Shown here one piece after another: positions 59,718 to 64,000 of a stretch of 64,000 nucleotides of DNA. Numbering within the stretch: the stretch's first letter is position 1; each line of letters starts with the position of its first letter. The position numbers and the translations under genes are program-made. This stretch comes from Evernia prunastri. Taxonomy: Eukaryota; Ascomycota; Lecanoromycetes; Lecanorales; Parmeliaceae. Location: the NCBI GenBank assembly GCA_003184365.1, contig NKYR01000172.1, forward strand, positions 1 to 64,000. Direction: 5' to 3'. The notes below the pieces were generated by a model, which worked only from the letters and a program-made list of their open reading frames with translations, searched no databases and was not told the DNA's origin.

Positions 59718-60289
59718 CTTTACGATTTTATTTATATTATAATTAAGAAATAAGATATTTTTTAATATAATTAAATATATTAACAATTTAATAGAACTTT
59801 AACACTCTTCGATATAAAATTTATTGATACGCGCGACGTCAAATAGTATATAATATATCTAATAGAAAGATTTAATTATTTCAAGAAATTTTATATATAT
59901 TAACGACATTGAAAATATAACGCGAAAACGTGTAATTTTCATCGAAAGAGACTATAGAGCTAATGCATTAAAGTCGAAAGAGATTATTATTACTCTTTAG
60001 CATATTGCGAATAAATCTAATTCTATTTTAAGAGATTTTATTCTATCTTTCGAAAATTTAAATAAATTATTTCTTGTAAAGAATAAAATAGTCGAACTCT
60101 CTTTATAACATCTTAGTTATTATATCGATATTTATATAGATCGTAATTTTATCGACGAGAACGAGCACGAGAAGATCACATTTACGAATAATTATTAATA
60201 TATTCGAAAAATTCTTACGCGATAGACTTTTAATATTCGTTCTATATATTAAATATATTAGACTCGTAATAAGCTGAAAGTGAAATACT

Positions 60290-62770
60290 TCGATCGTGAA
60301 TAACTTATAAAAATCTATAGCAGTAGCAATTATATATCTTTTTCTTATCTTTTATTTATTAATAACTTTAGTATATATCGCAATATATATTATACACTTA
60401 AGAGTTTTTATTTTATCTTAGTTTATCTCTCTTACGAAGAAAGACGTAAGATCGTTAATATCTTTATTTTAATCTTAGAACCTCACGAAACTAATATTAA
60501 GACGATAATCGAATTCTTTAATAGAGTAATTAGATAATTAAATAAAGATATAAAGATGATTATTAATAAAGAGTTAAAGCAAGTGTGCGCGTTTAGTGTA
60601 ATCTTTTTTAATAATATATTATAACAGACGAATAATAAAGATTTTCTTCGATATAATATTAATAGAAAATATCGAACGTATCTTTATTTTAAGTTCGAAA
60701 AGAATAATCTTATCTACGGTATTATCGAAAATAACAGATATCACTAAAAGACGATGAGATAACGAGAATTTATTAAAAATCTATCTCGCAAGAAGAGAAA
60801 CGCATTTGAGACGAAAATAGATATTAAGCTAAAAAAATTATCGCTCGTGAAGTTAATATTCTATCTCAATCTTATTTTATCTCGAATATACGATACGTTA
60901 TATTTAAAATAATAAGATATTAAAAGAATATTGTAGAGCTTTTTAATAATTGCAGTCTTAAATAAAAAAGGGAGTGTCTCGTATTTAAAGACTTTTCAGA
61001 TAATTCGATACTCTTTAGAATAATCTCGCATATAAAGTTCTAAATTTTATATTTAATTATAATTATTGTTAGAAGTCGATCGTGCGTTTATTCTAATTTC
61101 ACTTAATCTACGTAAATATATCTCTATTAAATAATTTCGATTTATCTATCTATAAACTATCGCGAAAGTCTTCGATTATAACATTATCGCTGTTAAAATA
61201 ATTATCAAGATATTTAATTTTATAGCTTATACGAACACTCTAATAAGTAATTAAAGATATATTTATCACGCGAGACTTTATCAAATTATCATTAAAAAAA
61301 GATAAGCTTATCAAAATCTAATTGCATATATTATGTAATTTATCGAAGTCTTTTATAGAAATATTAATATAGAAGTTAAAGAGATTAGAGAAATTAAAGA
61401 GATCGAAGAAGACGAAGAAGACAAAGAGATCGAAGAGATCGAAGAAGTCGAAGAAGTTGAAGAAGTCGAAGAAGTCGATTTAAAGAATGAATACGAAGAT
61501 AAAGAGATGAATAGAGAGAGATTATTTAATGTTCTTTCAATAATCGAGAACTTAGATCTTGAAATAGTATTGGTTAAGACTTTAAGAAAGCGAGAACGTA
61601 AGCTTAAGAACAATAAGTATAAGAAGCTTTTAATACTTTCGAATATATATATATATAGATCTATATCTCGTCGTTATAGCTCGTAAATAAGAAACGATAA
61701 TAAATTTAAATATACTTACTGAGAAATTAAAATATAAGTACTTATAAATAATTGATTTCTCTCGAGCGTTTTTTACTAATTATAATAAAATTTTTAAAAA
61801 TATAATAAATTAGATAGTATCGTTAAATCTTATAAGATATCTCTTTTTTCGCGATATCGTCACTTAATCTCTACGATTAAATTTAATAAACGTCTAATAT
61901 ACGTCTTATTCAGAGATTTTAAATATATTAACGATTATTAATAATATTTGCTCTATTTTTATAAAGAGTTTTCTATTTATAAATAATAATAATAACGACG
62001 AAGCGTATATAATAATTGAAGACGTTGAATATAAACTAACTTAACTCTCGCTTATTAACTTTCGACTTAACGAAGAATTATAAATTATATCTAACGCGAG
62101 ACTAATAAGAATATTAATATAATATTCTTTTCTATAAAAGTTAATAAACGTTTACGAAAGATATTACGAGTTGAAAGTATTAAACTTTATACGAAAATCA
62201 TTGAAACAATATCGAAGAGTCGCTTATATAGATTCGTAAGTTATTAATTTCTTAGATATATTAAGAACAATAAGCGTTATATAAGTGTTATCGACGACTA
62301 TTTTAAAATCGATAACGTAAAGATATATCTCGCGTAATGCTTTCTGCATATATATTAAGATATAAAATACAAATTTATTATTATTAATATTATATAAATA
62401 TATTTCGTAAACAGTGATACGATGAAGTCTCTAATAGACTCGATTTTAAATTTATTTATATATCTTTATATATCGACGCAGCGCATATATAAATTATTTA
62501 AATTATTTTATCGAAATATCTATATACTTAAGATATCGAACGAGTTTAATTAATAGATTAATAACGATAAGTAGTATTTATTGAAGTGCGATTAAAGAAT
62601 TAATTATCTTTAATACGCGAAAGACTTCGAGATCTTTTAAAACTTGAAGATAAATTGAAGAAGAATAAATATCGATTATATATTTAGTGAAATATAGTTA
62701 TATAGCGATATGAAAAATTTCTTCAAAGCGAACTTTCATTCGATGAAGATTTTAATGAAAAATGTTAAAA
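60290..62770 (+). pseudogene. RIP-degraded transposon-like ORF
   Basis: On the plus strand, long nearly open stretches in one sense recur despite the AT bias, for example FSIYRNIYYTLKSFYF and EERRKIVNIFILILEPHE (about 60370-60500), then ENNRYH and KKRNAFETKIDIK (60720-60820), an acidic Glu/Val/Ile run (61380-61480) and YAKDFEIF with YIFSEI (62615-62690). The order and pattern recall a large ORF family that is repeated in many ascomycete genomes and looks transposon-encoded. The recognition is from memory of conserved positions. Many TAA/TAG stops sit where CAA or CAG/TGG would be expected, as RIP predicts. Confidence 0.5.
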
Positions 62771-63909
62771 TTATATTCAATTTTTATTGAATTTTCAGTC
62801 GCTAAACAATCGTAGTTAAATTAATTTCAAGTCATCTTAAAGTTATTGTGTAATCGTTGTTTAGCTACTAAACAGTCGCTAATCGATAAGTACTAGAAAA
62901 TCTCACATTCGATTCAACACCGCTGACTAGCGATATACTATCTATCTCAAAACTTATATGAGAAATAGTATAGTATATTCTTATTAAAGTTTTAATATAA
63001 TTAAACGATATTTATTTTGCTAATATTATAATAACTATAATTGTTATAAAATATATATCGCGTGATAATAATATAGAGATTGAGATATAGACGCTTATTA
63101 GAGATTTTAACACTAATAGTAACGTCTATCTCAGCAACGATAAAGAATTAATTCTTAGAATATAATATAATAAGAAGATATATATATATAGAACATTGCG
63201 TTTTTAAAATTCTATCGTATAGATATACGCTAATATTCGATCTAAATAAATATAGAAGTTAGATAGAATTAAAATTAATACGAAATTTGAATCGATCGTG
63301 CTTCGCTCTTACTGAGAAAGATAAAAAATTCACGATATTATAAAACTTATAGATAGAAACTAGTATAGACCCACGAATTTAATTCGTGAAACGTATTCTA
63401 AGAAACTAATTTGGGAGTCGCTTATTTTCGAGAAAGAGTAAAAAATCTTTAATCAAACACCACTCGGTTAATAGTAATTCAAGTTAGATAATTCTTACAT
63501 TATTAGATTACGCAAATTAAGTTTTATAATCTATGAGATTTTAAAGAAATATTATATATATTATATATAGAGTATAGAATAATTAAAGCTGTAAAAAAGA
63601 GTTACGCCTCGAAATAATGTGAGAGATCTGACGGAAAATCTTATATCATCTCGTCTTATATCGTATCATAATATAGAGAAAAGACTCTCTATCTCAAATC
63701 TCTTAGTTTGAAATAATCTAAAAAATAAAAGATATTATAAAATGATGTGAAATATTTGTGAAATATATTTTTTAAAAAGATATATCTTATATTATATAAC
63801 GAATAAGATAAGAAAAAGTTATTAAATATAAATATAGATCACGAATATAAGTTATAAATACATATATGAGCATACATATAAATATATATATGAGTAAGTA
63901 TATGAGTAT

Positions 63910-64000
63910 TAATGTCAGAACCGGTACAGATATGAGATCAATGTAACCGTATGGGATACACGCTACACTTTGTATGGGCCACCCCAACGCTAATGCCACC
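63910..64000. other. Return to GC-normal sequence at the window edge
   Basis: From TGTCAGAACCGG at about 63912 the composition is normal to the end. It may be unique DNA, or the start of an unmutated LTR (TGTCA...). It is cut by the window edge. Confidence 0.4.

Larger units (their letters stand above)
56100..63909. repeat. AT-rich block of RIP-mutated repeats
   Basis: Base composition falls sharply near 56100 and returns near 63910. Most C residues that remain are in CpG or TpC, while CpA and its complement TpG are scarce and TpA is abundant. This is the pattern left by repeat-induced point mutation, which converts CpA to TpA in duplicated DNA. No intact gene is present. Short GC-normal islands interrupt the block. 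The content is inferred to be several nested, decayed transposable elements. Confidence 0.85.

Noticed and set aside
61353..61613. Serine-rich minus-strand ORF
   Set aside because: It is the antisense of an acidic Glu-rich repeat in the decayed transposon-like frame and an artefact of low complexity.
56100..63909. A CRISPR array or prokaryotic island
   Set aside because: There are no regularly spaced identical repeats with unique spacers; composition and context are those of fungal RIP.

Overview
The window looks like the chromosome of a filamentous ascomycete (Pezizomycotina). Coding regions are broken by many short GT-AG introns of about 45-150 bases. The proteins are typical of that group: a fungal Tup1/RCO1, Erg3, Hap5, DUF2015 and DUF2423 proteins, and a Mei2-like protein. 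The last 8 kb is extremely AT-rich and short of CpA/TpG, the mark of repeat-induced point mutation (RIP). A leotiomycete is my best guess, but this is inference only.

Bases 1-55911 are a gene-dense housekeeping segment. I rebuilt 23 protein genes by hand, joining exons at splice sites that keep the frame and the family alignment. In order they are: tRNA isopentenyltransferase (+), a 6-phosphofructo-2-kinase with a dead phosphatase half (-), TOM40 (+), GSK3 kinase (+), cap-binding CBP80 (+), ERG3 (-), a four-finger C2H2 regulator (-), a DUF2015 protein (+), SF3b4/HSH49 (-), an FLX1-type mitochondrial carrier (+), TUP1 (+), ribosomal protein eL28 (+), malate dehydrogenase (+), TRS33 (-), a Siz/PIAS SUMO ligase (-), a DUF2423 protein (+), LAS21/GPI7 (+), RMP1 (-), a Mei2-like protein (-), SEC15 (+), HAP5 (-), FCF2 (+) and purine nucleoside phosphorylase (-). 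They form no metabolic cluster; each serves its own core process (translation, import, splicing, sterols, secretion, GPI anchors, chromatin control).

Three gaps are worth attention. Bases 5955-9989 and 19070-22093 hold microsatellites, a 106-base inverted-repeat element and one copy of a short Pol III-like repeat; a second copy lies at 51142-51217. Bases 26519-27920 hold a poorly resolved, possibly decayed coding locus followed by a 16-26 base sequence recurring about every 150 bases.

Bases 56100-63910 are a RIP-mutated repeat block that starts only about 190 bases from the PNP start codon. Within it are a decayed transposon-like ORF (about 60290-62770), a pair of direct repeats around 57721 and 58690, and GC-normal islands that escaped mutation: a three-copy minisatellite (58049-58370) and a 235-base LTR-like piece (59482-59717). 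The last 90 bases return to normal composition.

I did not find a convincing new multi-gene system. The strongest leads are the Pol III-like repeat pair, the periodic repeat locus at 27.1-27.9 kb, and the unmutated islands inside the RIP block.
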